NCBI RefSeq assembly: GCF_000375545.1
Contig: NZ_AQXF01000001.1
Location: forward strand, 62,001 to 126,000
Reading direction: 5' to 3'
DNA from: Kordiimonas gwangyangensis DSM 19435 = JCM 12864
GTDB lineage: Bacteria > Pseudomonadota > Alphaproteobacteria > Sphingomonadales > Kordiimonadaceae
DNA length: 64,000 bases
The notes beneath the pieces were generated by a model, which saw only the letters and a list, made by a program, of their open reading frames with translations, was not told the origin of the DNA and ran no database searches. A program made the position numbers and the translations under genes. This document shows, piece by piece, positions 33,939 through 42,665 of this stretch (positions are counted from its first letter, which is position 1; every line of letters begins with the position of its first letter).

Positions 33939-35723
33939 ATGATCAAACATATGAGGGCGCTTGTGGGCGCCGGGCTAATGCTTGCGGGCGCTGGCACCGC
34001 CTATGCGGAGGATGCGAAGATGAGTGAGCTGAGGGGCGATAACCGGGGGGACCGCGTGGTCGGTAACCCGTGGGTAACCAGAAGCGCAGTTTTGGGCCGT
34101 CACGGCATGGCCGCAACATCGCACCCGCTCGCGAGCCAGGTGGCGATTGATATCCTCAAGAAAGGTGGCACGGCTGTTGATGCAGCCATCGCCGCCAACG
34201 CCGCCATTGGATTGATGGAGCCCACAGGCTCCGGCATCGGTGGCGACCTGTTCGCCATCGTGTGGGACCCCAAGACCAAAAAGCTATACGGCCTCAACGC
34301 TTCAGGCCGCGCGCCCATGGGGCAGGATCTTGCGGCGCTTAAGGCCCGCATTGGCGCGGACGCAGACATCATCCCCAACTGGGGCAGCCTGTCTGTCACC
34401 GTGCCGGGTGCGGTGGACGGCTGGTTCAGCCTGCATGAAAAATTCGGCAAGCTTGATATGGCCGAGAACCTCGCACCCGCGATTGCTTACGCGCGCGAAG
34501 GTTTCCCGGTCACGCAAGTTGTCGCCTACTATATGGGCCGCAGCCAAGCCGCGTTCGAGAAACTGCATGCCGACGGCGTGATCGAGGAGATCGACAACTA
34601 CCGCAAGGTTTACCTCATCGATGGTGAAGCACCAGAAGAAGGTGACATCTTCAAGAACCCGGCACTGGCAAACACCTATGAGAAACTGGCCAAGGGCGGC
34701 CGCGACGCTTTCTATAAAGGCGAGCTCGCGGATGTGATGGACGCCTATTTCAAGCGCATCGGCGGGCCGCTCCGGAAGGCGGATTTTGAAGCCCACCACA
34801 GCGACTGGATTGAGCCGGTATCAGTGAACTACCGCGGTTATGACATCTGGGAACTGCCGCCAAACGGCCAAGGCATTGCGGCCCTCCAGATGCTGAATAT
34901 CCTTGAAGGCTATGACCTCGCCTCCCTCGGCCAGAACTCTGCCGAGACACTTCACCTGATGGTCGAAGCCAAGAAGCTGGCGTTCGAGGACCGCGCCAAA
35001 TTCTATGCCGACCCCGACTTCACCGACATTCCGCTTGATGGCCTGCTGTCGAAGGAATATGCGGCTGAGCGCCGCAAGCTGATCAACCCCGACAAGGCGA
35101 TGGCGGAGGTTGACCACGGCGACCCGAAACTGAGGAAGGGCGACACCATCTATATGACCGTGGCGGACGAAAGCGGCATGATGGTCTCCCTCATTCAAAG
35201 CAACTACCGCGGCATGGGGTCCGGCCTGTCGCCCGACGGCCTTGGTTTCATCTTCCAGGACCGTGGCGCACAGTTTGCGCTCACGGAAGGGCATGCCAAC
35301 GTTTACGCGCCCGGCAAACGCCCGTTCCATACCATCATTCCGGCCTTCATGACCAAGGACGGCCAGCCGCTCATGAGCTTTGGCCTGATGGGCGGTGCCA
35401 TGCAGCCGCAGGGCCATACGCAGATTGTGGTCAATATGGTGGACTTTGGCCTCACGGTACAGGACGCCGGTGACGCCGCCCGCTTCCACCATGACGGCTC
35501 GACCGAGCCCACATGGGAAGCCCGCATGAAAGACGGCGGCATCCTTGAGCTTGAAAGCGGTATGCGGCCAGAAGTCGTTGCCGCCCTTCAGGCCAAGGGC
35601 CACAAGATCCGCATCACGTCCGGCCCGTTCGGTGGCTATCAGGCCATCTACCGCGACCCTGAAACCGGGGTCTATTGGGGTGCCAGTGAAATGCGCAAGG
35701 ACGGCGCTGCCATCGGCTACTAG
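33939..35723 (+). CDS. Gamma-glutamyltransferase family protein
   Basis: 594 residues from the ATG at 33939 with AAGGGGAG upstream. It has a Sec signal peptide. An early GMAATSHPLASQVAIDILKKGGTAVDAAIAANAAIGLMEPTGSGIGGDLFA block is the GGT alpha-subunit hallmark. The self-cleavage Thr is Thr403 in GDTIYMTVADESG, matching the TTHYSVVD motif of Escherichia coli GGT, though the usual His after it is Tyr here. The ending is GGMGVYWGASEMRKDGAAIGY-like, with a GAMQPQGH segment earlier. It probably hydrolyses gamma-glutamyl peptides such as glutathione in the periplasm; cephalosporin-acylase-like or GGT-like subfamily activity is not decidable. Confidence 0.88.
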   Translation: MIKHMRALVGAGLMLAGAGTAYAEDAKMSELRGDNRGDRVVGNPWVTRSAVLGRHGMAATSHPLASQVAIDILKKGGTAVDAAIAANAAIGLMEPTGSGIGGDLFAIVWDPKTKKLYGLNASGRAPMGQDLAALKARIGADADIIPNWGSLSVTVPGAVDGWFSLHEKFGKLDMAENLAPAIAYAREGFPVTQVVAYYMGRSQAAFEKLHADGVIEEIDNYRKVYLIDGEAPEEGDIFKNPALANTYEKLAKGGRDAFYKGELADVMDAYFKRIGGPLRKADFEAHHSDWIEPVSVNYRGYDIWELPPNGQGIAALQMLNILEGYDLASLGQNSAETLHLMVEAKKLAFEDRAKFYADPDFTDIPLDGLLSKEYAAERRKLINPDKAMAEVDHGDPKLRKGDTIYMTVADESGMMVSLIQSNYRGMGSGLSPDGLGFIFQDRGAQFALTEGHANVYAPGKRPFHTIIPAFMTKDGQPLMSFGLMGGAMQPQGHTQIVVNMVDFGLTVQDAGDAARFHHDGSTEPTWEARMKDGGILELESGMRPEVVAALQAKGHKIRITSGPFGGYQAIYRDPETGVYWGASEMRKDGAAIGY

Positions 35724-35762
35724 GCCCCATCAAGCCGCCACATCAAACAAGGGCGCTGCCGC

Positions 35763-36839
35763 TCAGGCGACAGCGCTTTCCAGTAGCGTGAGCGTGCGTT
35801 TGCCGCCATCAATGCGGGCGCGGGCACCAAGCGGAAGCGTGGCATTGTCCTTGATGTGGCCAAACTGCGCGCCGGACCATACCGGGATGCCGAGCGCACC
35901 GAAATGCTGTTCGAACACTTCGCCAAGGGTGAAGCCACCATAGGGTTCGCTCTCATCCGGCCCGCAGTCGGTAAAACCGCCGAGCACGATGCCCTTGAGG
36001 CCCTTCAGGTAACCGCCGAGCGCGATCTGGGTGATCATGCGGTCGACCCTGTAAATCTTCTCGCCAATGTCCTCAAGGCACAGGATCGCACCGTCAAGGT
36101 TCGGGAAATAGGGTGACCCCATGAGGGAAACAAACACCGTCAGGTTGCCGCCCGCAAGCCAGCCCTCCGCCGTACCGGGCACAATGGTCTGGCTACGGTT
36201 CTTGCGCGGCACCAAGGTGCCGTCGTTCTTTGGCTCGGTGCGGTACTCAAGCTTTTTGCCGTCAAACAGCAGCTTCGTCATCATCTCGGCCTCGAACTCA
36301 TACCACGCCGAGCCCGCGTTGGGGCCGAGATAGCTGACCATGCCCACTTTGGCGGCGAAGGCGGTGTGAAGCGCGGTGATATCGCTATAGCCGATCAGCA
36401 CCTTCGGGTTTGCACGGATGATGGCATAGTCCAGCAGCGGCAACAGCCGCGCCGCGCCCCAGCCGCCGCGCAGGCAGAAGATGCCGTCCACCTCAGGGTC
36501 CTCAAACGCCGCCATCAGGTCGGCGGCGCGGTCAGCGTCGGTGCCCGCGAGGTAACCGTGCCGGTCCATCGCGTGCGGGAACACCTTGGCCTTCAGGCCC
36601 AGAACCTCAAGGCTTTCGATGGATAGCTGCAGCGTGAATTTCTCCCACGTCACGCCGGAAGGGGCGACAATGGCAACCGTGTCCCCGCGCTTCAGGCGTT
36701 TCGGCTTGATGGTGGATGGCAGCAACGCCTTGTCAGCCGCCTGCGCGCTACCTGCCGTGCCGCCCACTGTGCTCGCCAGTGCAGCTACCGCCGCCAGCCC
36801 CGCACCCTTCAGAAAATCCCGCCGTTCAACCATTGCCAT
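35763..36839 (-). CDS. LD-carboxypeptidase (peptidase family S66) with Tat signal
   Basis: About 358 residues. The start is uncertain because several ATGs follow GGGAG. The leader is Tat-like (ERRDFLKGAGLAAVAALAS). The S66 fold is shown by GDTVAIVAPSG, GIFCLRGGWGAARLLPLLDY, the nucleophile Ser in LIGYSDITALHTA, GGNLTVFVSLMGSPYFP, the Glu in LCLEDIGEKIYRVDRM and the His in FGHIKDNATLPLG. LD-carboxypeptidases remove the terminal D-Ala from murein tetrapeptides during recycling; the Tat export of this one is a little unusual as the E. coli LdcA is cytoplasmic. It is convergent with GGT 39 bases away. Confidence 0.88.
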   Translation of the reverse strand: MAMVERRDFLKGAGLAAVAALASTVGGTAGSAQAADKALLPSTIKPKRLKRGDTVAIVAPSGVTWEKFTLQLSIESLEVLGLKAKVFPHAMDRHGYLAGTDADRAADLMAAFEDPEVDGIFCLRGGWGAARLLPLLDYAIIRANPKVLIGYSDITALHTAFAAKVGMVSYLGPNAGSAWYEFEAEMMTKLLFDGKKLEYRTEPKNDGTLVPRKNRSQTIVPGTAEGWLAGGNLTVFVSLMGSPYFPNLDGAILCLEDIGEKIYRVDRMITQIALGGYLKGLKGIVLGGFTDCGPDESEPYGGFTLGEVFEQHFGALGIPVWSGAQFGHIKDNATLPLGARARIDGGKRTLTLLESAVA

Positions 36840-37070
36840 CATACTCCCTGCAGTCAAAGCGCCCGTTTGGTTGCCTTCAATTCAAAGGAATAAAATATTA
36901 TCACACATTATAAATCAAGCATCATGCAGCAACTATCGCGATAAAAATGGCAGAAAACATGGAGAACTACCGAATATAATATTCCATATTTTGATCAAGA
37001 TCGCCGTTCTCCAAAAAATCTTGTCATGGGTGTCAACCTTTTGGGCTGCGGCGCGGTATTGTTTCTGAAA

Positions 37071-37089
37071 GCCCGGCACGAGACCGGGC
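37071..37089 (+). other. 5' leader hairpin before the 37119 gene
   Basis: GCCCGG and CCGGGC pair around CACGAGA, about 30 bases before the start codon and upstream of the AAAGGAAA ribosome site. It could shield or stabilise the leader. The region from 36843 to this point is AT-rich and gene-free. Confidence 0.35.
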
Positions 37090-37118
37090 CAGCAACAGAA
37101 CGCTGAAAGGAAAACACA

Positions 37119-37451
37119 ATGTTTATCATGGTTGCAGCAACGCTTGCGGTCATCGTCCTTGGGGCCATCCTCATCTTCATCGCCCGCGCGGTGAAAGGGT
37201 ACCGGCAGTCAGCGGCAGCGCAAGGCTACGCCACACTTGGCGACTACCTGCGCGCCGCCCCGCGCAGCGACGCGGAGAAGCGCGAAGCGGTAGAGATGGC
37301 GATGCAGGGTGTGGTGCTTTGTGTGCTCGGGTTTGTGTTCCCGCCGCTTCTGCTCATCGGGATCTTCCCGCTGTATTACGGCGGCCGGAAGGTGGGCTAC
37401 AGCACCATGGGCCTCGGCTTCATGGACGACACGGGCCACACCGGCGCCTGA
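37119..37451 (+). CDS. Small membrane protein of unknown function
   Basis: 110 residues with two hydrophobic helices (about 3-25 and 63-85) and a soluble loop between them containing GYATLGDYLRAAPRSDAEKREAVE. AAAGGAAA precedes the ATG. The gene stops two bases before the sigma-factor start, so it is translated from the same message. The family is unknown to me; the linkage suggests a role in the sensing or output of the sigma/anti-sigma pair. Confidence 0.7.
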   Translation: MFIMVAATLAVIVLGAILIFIARAVKGYRQSAAAQGYATLGDYLRAAPRSDAEKREAVEMAMQGVVLCVLGFVFPPLLLIGIFPLYYGGRKVGYSTMGLGFMDDTGHTGA

Positions 37452-37452
37452 T

Positions 37453-38088
37453 ATGGAAACGTGGCAGCCATCAAGCACGCACAGCGAGGTTGGAACGGCA
37501 GGGCAACAGCCCTGCCCGACCGACCGCGCGCTGATACAGGCGGTGCTGGGCGGCAACCACCAGGCCTTTGGCACATTGGTGAACCTATATGAACGCCGTA
37601 TCTTCGCCCTGTGCCTGATGGTAACCAAAAATCACGCCGAGGCGGAGGAAGTGGCGCAGGACACCTTTGTGCGCGCTTACGCAAACCTCGCCCGGTTCGA
37701 CACCTCCCGCGCTTTCTACCCTTGGCTTGCCACCATTGCGGTGCGCGTTGCCAACAGCAGGCTACGTAAACAGGCACAGGACATGCACCGCGACACGGCC
37801 TATGTGGACGAGCCCACCCATAGCACCTCAGCGCCCGACACCCCGCTTGCGGCGATGATGCGGCAGGAAGCCAGTGAAGATATATGGGCGCGGGTGAGCG
37901 CGCTGCCGGAAGCGCAGCGCACCGCCACTTTCCTCTTCTACCGCGACGACATGAGCATTGTGGAAGTGGCCACCGCGCTTGGCGTCACCGCAGGCACCGT
38001 GAAAACGCTGCTGCACCGGGCGCGGCTGCGCCTGCGCGGGGAACTGACTGAGCTTCCCGCCCCAGAACACAAGGAGCAAACACCATGA
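37453..38088 (+). CDS. ECF-type RNA polymerase sigma factor
   Basis: 211 residues from the ATG at 37453. Region 2 is VNLYERRIFALCLMVTKNHAEAEEVAQDTFVRAYANLARFD followed by FYPWLATIAVRVANSRLRK. Region 4 is LPEAQRTATFLFYRDDMSIVEVATALGVTAGTVKTLLHRARLRLRGEL. The linker is short, as in extracytoplasmic-function sigma factors. The next gene, a zinc-finger anti-sigma factor, overlaps by four bases, which is the standard arrangement. No promoter of its own type can be assigned safely. Confidence 0.92.
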   Translation: METWQPSSTHSEVGTAGQQPCPTDRALIQAVLGGNHQAFGTLVNLYERRIFALCLMVTKNHAEAEEVAQDTFVRAYANLARFDTSRAFYPWLATIAVRVANSRLRKQAQDMHRDTAYVDEPTHSTSAPDTPLAAMMRQEASEDIWARVSALPEAQRTATFLFYRDDMSIVEVATALGVTAGTVKTLLHRARLRLRGELTELPAPEHKEQTP

Positions 38089-38603
38089 TGACCTGCGAGC
38101 AGATGACCGCACTGATGAACAGCCATGCTGACATGGCGGGCAACAGCGAGGCGGCAAAGCACATGGAAATCTGCCCCGCCTGCCGGGAAGCCTACACAGC
38201 CCATATGACCCTTGCCGCTGACCTTAAAGCGCTTGAGCTGCCGGAAAGCCCTGAGGGGTTTGAGGCTGCCGTTGCCGCCCGTATTGCCGCGATGGCTGTG
38301 GGCACGCCCGCACAGGTGTGCGAAAAGCGTGCGAAATCTGTGCGGTGGCCCTGGCTTGCCGCAAGCCTTGGCACCGCCGTCACGCTTGCCGCCACAGTGG
38401 GCATGATGCTGAACGGTACCTGGCAAGCCGCGCTTGTACCCGAAAGCCTGGTGAGCAGCCGCCTGACCCAGTTTAGCGAGATCGCAACCCTTGGCGCAGA
38501 TGGCTCGGCCATGGTGATCGGCATGCTGCTGGTGACCGCCGCTTTCCTGCGCCTCAGCACAGGCAACCAATTGGGAAGGAGTAGCACCGACCAACAAAAC
38601 TGA
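38085..38603 (+). CDS. Zinc-finger anti-sigma factor with membrane anchor
   Basis: 172 residues. The N-terminal zf-HC2/ZAS motif is H26-x3-C30-x2-C33 (KHMEICPACREAY), preceded by MTCEQMTALMN. TM segments lie at about 110-130 (WLAASLGTAVTLAATVGMML) and 152-168. It binds and holds the ECF sigma encoded four bases upstream, releasing it on an envelope signal. The C-terminal region after the first TM helix is short, so signal sensing may need the neighbouring membrane proteins. Confidence 0.85.
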   Translation: MMTCEQMTALMNSHADMAGNSEAAKHMEICPACREAYTAHMTLAADLKALELPESPEGFEAAVAARIAAMAVGTPAQVCEKRAKSVRWPWLAASLGTAVTLAATVGMMLNGTWQAALVPESLVSSRLTQFSEIATLGADGSAMVIGMLLVTAAFLRLSTGNQLGRSSTDQQN

Positions 38604-38711
38604 CTGACCGACTAAAAACAACAACCCGCCCCATGCAGGCAACAAGCCGGGAGAAACCGGCACGCCACAGGCCAAAAGCCAAACATGGGCAAAACGATAG
38701 CGAGAGAAAAA

Positions 38712-39386
38712 ATGAATACACCCCGCGTGGCCGGCATCACTGTCGGCACCCTGTTCCTGTGCCAGATGCTGGTGGGCATCTATATCAACTTTTCCCTGTT
38801 GCAGCCGCTGACAGGCGAACCCGGCTTCCTGCACACAGGCGCCGCCGGTAGCGTCACCTTCGGCATTGCCGCCCTTGCGGCGCTAGCGAGCGCGAGCGTG
38901 AACCTGATTGTAGCCTCAATCAGCTACCGGATTTTCAATGCGACCAGCCCCGTACTTGCCCTGCTGGCCGTTGCCTTCGCCGCCGTGGGCCTGACCTTGA
39001 CGGCAGTGGAATATACCCGCGTGCTCGAGCTGGTGTCCTATAGCCAGCAGTATCAAGCCGCAACGCCTGAGACAAAAGCGCTGCTTGAAACCCTGAAGCC
39101 GGTGGTGGCTGCCAGCCGCAACTGGGCGCATTTCATGGCCATCGGCACCTCGGGCTTCAGCCTGTTCATCTTTTACCTGATGCTGTTCCGCGCCTCGGTC
39201 GCCCCGCGCCTCCTCACCGGTTACGGTGTGCTGGCGGCGGCCACGCAGGTTTGCGCGGTGTCGCAGGCTTTCATTGGCAACAGTATCCCGCTGCCCATGC
39301 TGATGCCGCTTGCGATCGCGCAGCTTATCCTGCCGCTTTATTTCATCGTCCGCGGCCTTGGTGCGCGGGCGGGCGTCCGCGCCTGA
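38712..39386 (+). CDS. DUF4386-family polytopic membrane protein
   Basis: 224 residues from the ATG at 38712, with GAGAG in front. About six TM helices with a hydrophilic loop carrying YTRVLELVSYSQQYQAATPETKALLETLK. The pattern matches the DUF4386 family (FxHxGxxxSVTFxI..., helical pairs). No function is known. It follows the anti-sigma gene by about 110 bases and may be in the sigma regulon. Confidence 0.75.
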   Translation: MNTPRVAGITVGTLFLCQMLVGIYINFSLLQPLTGEPGFLHTGAAGSVTFGIAALAALASASVNLIVASISYRIFNATSPVLALLAVAFAAVGLTLTAVEYTRVLELVSYSQQYQAATPETKALLETLKPVVAASRNWAHFMAIGTSGFSLFIFYLMLFRASVAPRLLTGYGVLAAATQVCAVSQAFIGNSIPLPMLMPLAIAQLILPLYFIVRGLGARAGVRA

Positions 39387-39396
39387 ACCCTTCAAT

Positions 39397-39426
39397 AAAA
39401 AAGGCGACCCGAGGGTCGCCTTTCTT
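39397..39426. terminator. Bidirectional intrinsic terminator
   Basis: AAAGGCGACCC and GGGTCGCCTTT form an 11-bp stem with A-run before and T-run after. It terminates both the DUF4386 gene and, read on the minus strand, the RTX gene. Confidence 0.85.
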
Positions 39427-39447
39427 GCATCTGGATGGGTATCAAAC

Positions 39448-42387
39448 CTAAACGGTGATCTGCATCGCCGCGAGGTCGGTGAGCGACAGGCCGATGAGGA
39501 ACACGCTCTCCCCACTGCCGAGGTCGATGAGGAGACCGCTTTCGCCGTCCACCGTGGTATTGCTTGCTGCGGCTTCCACCGCCGCCACATCGGCAAAACC
39601 ACGCGCGGCAAGGTGCAGGATGTCATCGTCCACGCTGAAGTCGGTAACAGTGTCATTGCCTGCCGCGGCACCAAAGGCGAAGGTGTCAGCCCCGTCACCG
39701 CCGGTGAGAATGTCATCACCCGCGCCTGCCCACAGCCGGTCATCGCCGGTGCCGCCGTCCACCATGTCGTCGCCCGCGCCGCCATAAAGCACGTCATCGC
39801 CAGCGCCACCCATCACCACGTCATCATCGTCATTGCCATAAAGCGTGTCATCGCCGCCAAGGCCCTTGAGCGTGTCGGCGCCGCTGCTGCCGCCGATAAC
39901 GTCGCTTCCGCCCGAGCCTGCGGCGACATCATCGCCCGCGCCCGCCCAGATGAAGTTGTTATTACCGTCGGTTTCAACTTCTTCGCCGTCGTCGTAAGCG
40001 CCGTTGTCGGTCACAAGGTCATCGTCCCAACCGCCGCCAAGGATGGTGTCATCCCCCGCGCCGCCATAAATGGTGTCAGAGCCGGTCTCGTTCGGGTCAC
40101 CGTTCACATTCAGGGTTTGCTGGGTGCTGCCGTCGCTGGCGCCGTCACCCACGATGAAGTCATTGCCGTCACCGCCCGAGATATGGTCATTGCCCTGGCC
40201 GCCAACCATGATGTCGTTGCCCGATGAACCGCCAAGCATGTCACCGCCGGACGAGCCCGCGACGGTGCTGCCGGTCTCACTGGCCACATCAAGCACCGGA
40301 ATTTCGACAAAGGCCGAACCGACATAGCCATCAGTATCGGTTGCCGAAACACGGATGGTGAGCGAGGAAGCATCCTCATAATCAAGGTAGGTGCCGACAG
40401 CGAGGTAAAGCTTGTCGCCTTCAACGCGGAAGCGGCTGTCGTTCACCGAATAGCTGACCGCGTCGCCCTGCGGGTCGGTCGCGCTAAGGGTGCCCACAAA
40501 CACGCCGGACTGGTTTTCCGTCACGCCGCCTGTCGCCAGTTCAATATCATAGGGCGCGTTGACTTCCTCGGCCCCGACGATGGTGATGGTGATGTCCTGC
40601 GTTGTGCCGTCAGCCGACGATACGGTCAGCGTGTCACCGAGCGTGTCACCGGCGCCAAGCGCCTGCACGTCGGTGTTGCTTTCATCAAGGTCATAGACCC
40701 AGTCACCGTTCGCGGCGATGGTGAGCGTGCCGTAGGTGCCGGTGTCGGTGTTGGCATCAAAGCTGTCTTCGCCTGCGTCTACGTCCGCAACCGTGGCCGT
40801 GCCGCCGATCGTGTCGCTGTCTTCACCAATGTTGGCGCTCAGGGTGCCGCCAAAGGTAGGCAGGTCATTCACTGGTGTGATATCGATATTGGCCGTGGCG
40901 CCAACCGTGTCGAACTGGTCATCAATGGTGACGGTCAACTGCCCCGCGTCGTCGCCGTTATCATTGTTGGCGCCCTGATACTGAATGACTGAAGCGTCAC
41001 TGAGGTAGGCTTCCAGTTCATCCGCGTTACCGACGAGGGTGATCTCTGTGCTGCTGACAAGCGTTTCGGTCACACCGCTCGCGGCACCATCTGCCACCGA
41101 TACAAAAGTGCCGGTGTCGATGCTCAGGGTAACCGTCAGTTCGTCATCATTGTCATCAGTCAGATCAAGCGTGGTAAGCGAGAAGTTGGAGACAACGTCT
41201 TCGGTGACCGTAATATCCGTCGGGATGGTGTTGACCACAGGAACTTCGTTCGGCACCGGCGCGCTCACGACAATATTGTCCATGATCGGTGTCGCAGCAC
41301 CAGTGTACACAAGGCTTACTTCATCCACGTTTCGGTACTGCGTGGCATCGAACGTCACGGTGCCATAGGGCCGAGCGCTGCCCGAGGAACTGTCCCCGCC
41401 ATAGGTATAGGTGATGCCGTTTGACGAGCTCGAGGTGTTCAGGTTGAAGGTGGCGGAACCGACCTCGCCATCATCCATCAGGACTGTGATGGTAACGTCC
41501 ACGCTATAGCCCGCGAGGTTGTTACCAAGCTCAAAGGATTCGAGGCGGAAATGATCACCGTCCGACTGCTCAAAATTATAGACGGTGTGGTCGGATGTCA
41601 GGCCATTGTAGTTCAGGAAGATGATCCGGTCACCCGACCCGTCATTCGAGAGCCCATTGGTGAAGGTACCGCCGTTCGAATTGCCTGCAATGGCAATCTG
41701 GGCTTGCGTGCCTTGGGTGAAATTCCAATCCGTGGTGCTGTCGTTGTTGAAATGGTCCGTGTTGCTGACGATCTGCGCGGTGATGCCATCAAAGTCTTCG
41801 TTCGAAGCCGGAAGTGTGTGTGGATAGCGTTCCATGGCTGCGCCCGTAAATGGCGATGCAGTGCCAAGGTTCCACGTACCGCCAAGCGCGCCCGCGCCCA
41901 CTGGTCGGTCGCTTGCAAACACTGTCGCACCCGTAAGCGCGCCAAGTGTCTCGGTGAAGGTTTTACCAACTGCATCCGCGCCAACCGAACAGGCCCACAG
42001 CGCGAGCCGCGCACCAGATGCCATGACATCCTTGAGCGCGGCCGCGAAAGTGCTGCCGTCCTCAAGGCTTGCCGCGTCAATACGCGCACCGCCAAGGTGC
42101 AGCGCACCCGGCTCACCGTGGGTCACAATATGAAGGGCGTCAGCGCGGCCCGCGTGCTTCAGTTGTGCAGCCAAGGCCTCAATGCCAGCGGTGCCCACAC
42201 GGAACACCTCGGTACCATACCCAAGGCCTTCAAGAAGAATATGCGAATCCTCAACCTTATCGTCTACCAGCACGACAGTGCGTTCCTGCGCCTGCACCGC
42301 CGCTGCGCGATCAGCGGTTGCCAGCATCGGCGAGGTGTTGAGCATGTTATGGTGAGTGTCGGTCGTGCGGGAATAATGTTTCGTCAT
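39448..42387 (-). CDS. Large RTX protein with DUF4347 domain, probable type I secretion substrate
   Basis: 979 residues from the ATG at 42387 with AGGACCAGG upstream. Residues about 36-185 are DUF4347 (RTVVLVDDKVEDSHILLEGL, ALHIVTHGEPGALHLGG, LALWACSVGADAVG). Cadherin/VCBS-like beta modules follow (NEVPVVNTIPTDITVTEDVV, VNDLPTFGGTLSANIGED, APYDIELATGGVTENQSG). About 20 residues of linker lead to RTX calcium-binding nonapeptides (GGAGDDTI, GGDGNDFI, GGTGDDRLW, YGGAGDDVL) before the C-terminal hydrophobic tail ADVAAVEAA...LTDLAAMQITV, typical of a type I secretion signal. No signal peptide. No type I secretion genes lie in the window. Adhesion or biofilm roles are usual for such proteins. Confidence 0.88.
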   Translation of the reverse strand: MTKHYSRTTDTHHNMLNTSPMLATADRAAAVQAQERTVVLVDDKVEDSHILLEGLGYGTEVFRVGTAGIEALAAQLKHAGRADALHIVTHGEPGALHLGGARIDAASLEDGSTFAAALKDVMASGARLALWACSVGADAVGKTFTETLGALTGATVFASDRPVGAGALGGTWNLGTASPFTGAAMERYPHTLPASNEDFDGITAQIVSNTDHFNNDSTTDWNFTQGTQAQIAIAGNSNGGTFTNGLSNDGSGDRIIFLNYNGLTSDHTVYNFEQSDGDHFRLESFELGNNLAGYSVDVTITVLMDDGEVGSATFNLNTSSSSNGITYTYGGDSSSGSARPYGTVTFDATQYRNVDEVSLVYTGAATPIMDNIVVSAPVPNEVPVVNTIPTDITVTEDVVSNFSLTTLDLTDDNDDELTVTLSIDTGTFVSVADGAASGVTETLVSSTEITLVGNADELEAYLSDASVIQYQGANNDNGDDAGQLTVTIDDQFDTVGATANIDITPVNDLPTFGGTLSANIGEDSDTIGGTATVADVDAGEDSFDANTDTGTYGTLTIAANGDWVYDLDESNTDVQALGAGDTLGDTLTVSSADGTTQDITITIVGAEEVNAPYDIELATGGVTENQSGVFVGTLSATDPQGDAVSYSVNDSRFRVEGDKLYLAVGTYLDYEDASSLTIRVSATDTDGYVGSAFVEIPVLDVASETGSTVAGSSGGDMLGGSSGNDIMVGGQGNDHISGGDGNDFIVGDGASDGSTQQTLNVNGDPNETGSDTIYGGAGDDTILGGGWDDDLVTDNGAYDDGEEVETDGNNNFIWAGAGDDVAAGSGGSDVIGGSSGADTLKGLGGDDTLYGNDDDDVVMGGAGDDVLYGGAGDDMVDGGTGDDRLWAGAGDDILTGGDGADTFAFGAAAGNDTVTDFSVDDDILHLAARGFADVAAVEAAASNTTVDGESGLLIDLGSGESVFLIGLSLTDLAAMQITV

Positions 42388-42549
42388 TGCCTGGTCCTGT
42401 ATGACTGCCAGCCAGTTGAAATTGGCTGTAGAAGCCCCGAACGCAGACACTGCAAACAACCGCACAGGGCAAGAATTAAGTGGAATTTTTGCCCGGACAT
42501 TGCGCCCGGACCGCCACTTCCCCCATCGGAAGCGCAATTCGATCAGTAC

Positions 42550-42596
42550 TAACCAAATTGGTTAATTTTTCAATAGTAACTCCTTAAAATTTTAAG
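42550..42596. promoter_or_regulatory. Two palindromes upstream of the RTX gene
   Basis: TAACCAA-A-TTGGTTA is a perfect 7-1-7 inverted repeat at 42550-42564. CTTAAAATTTTAAG is a perfect 14-bp palindrome at 42583-42596. Both are about 160-210 bases upstream of the RTX start, in AT-rich DNA. They look like regulator binding sites; which regulator uses them is not evident. Confidence 0.5.
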
Positions 42597-42665
42597 AGAA
42601 TTTCCCATTACCCTCCATAGCCGCAGCTTCTCCGGGCGTCCGGTTGGTGGCAGATTTTCACCTCG

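Noticed and set aside
39700-40250. Short DNA repeats suggesting a tandem array or CRISPR
   Set aside because: They encode the RTX nonapeptides of the secreted protein; spacing is 27 bases in frame and there are no spacers.
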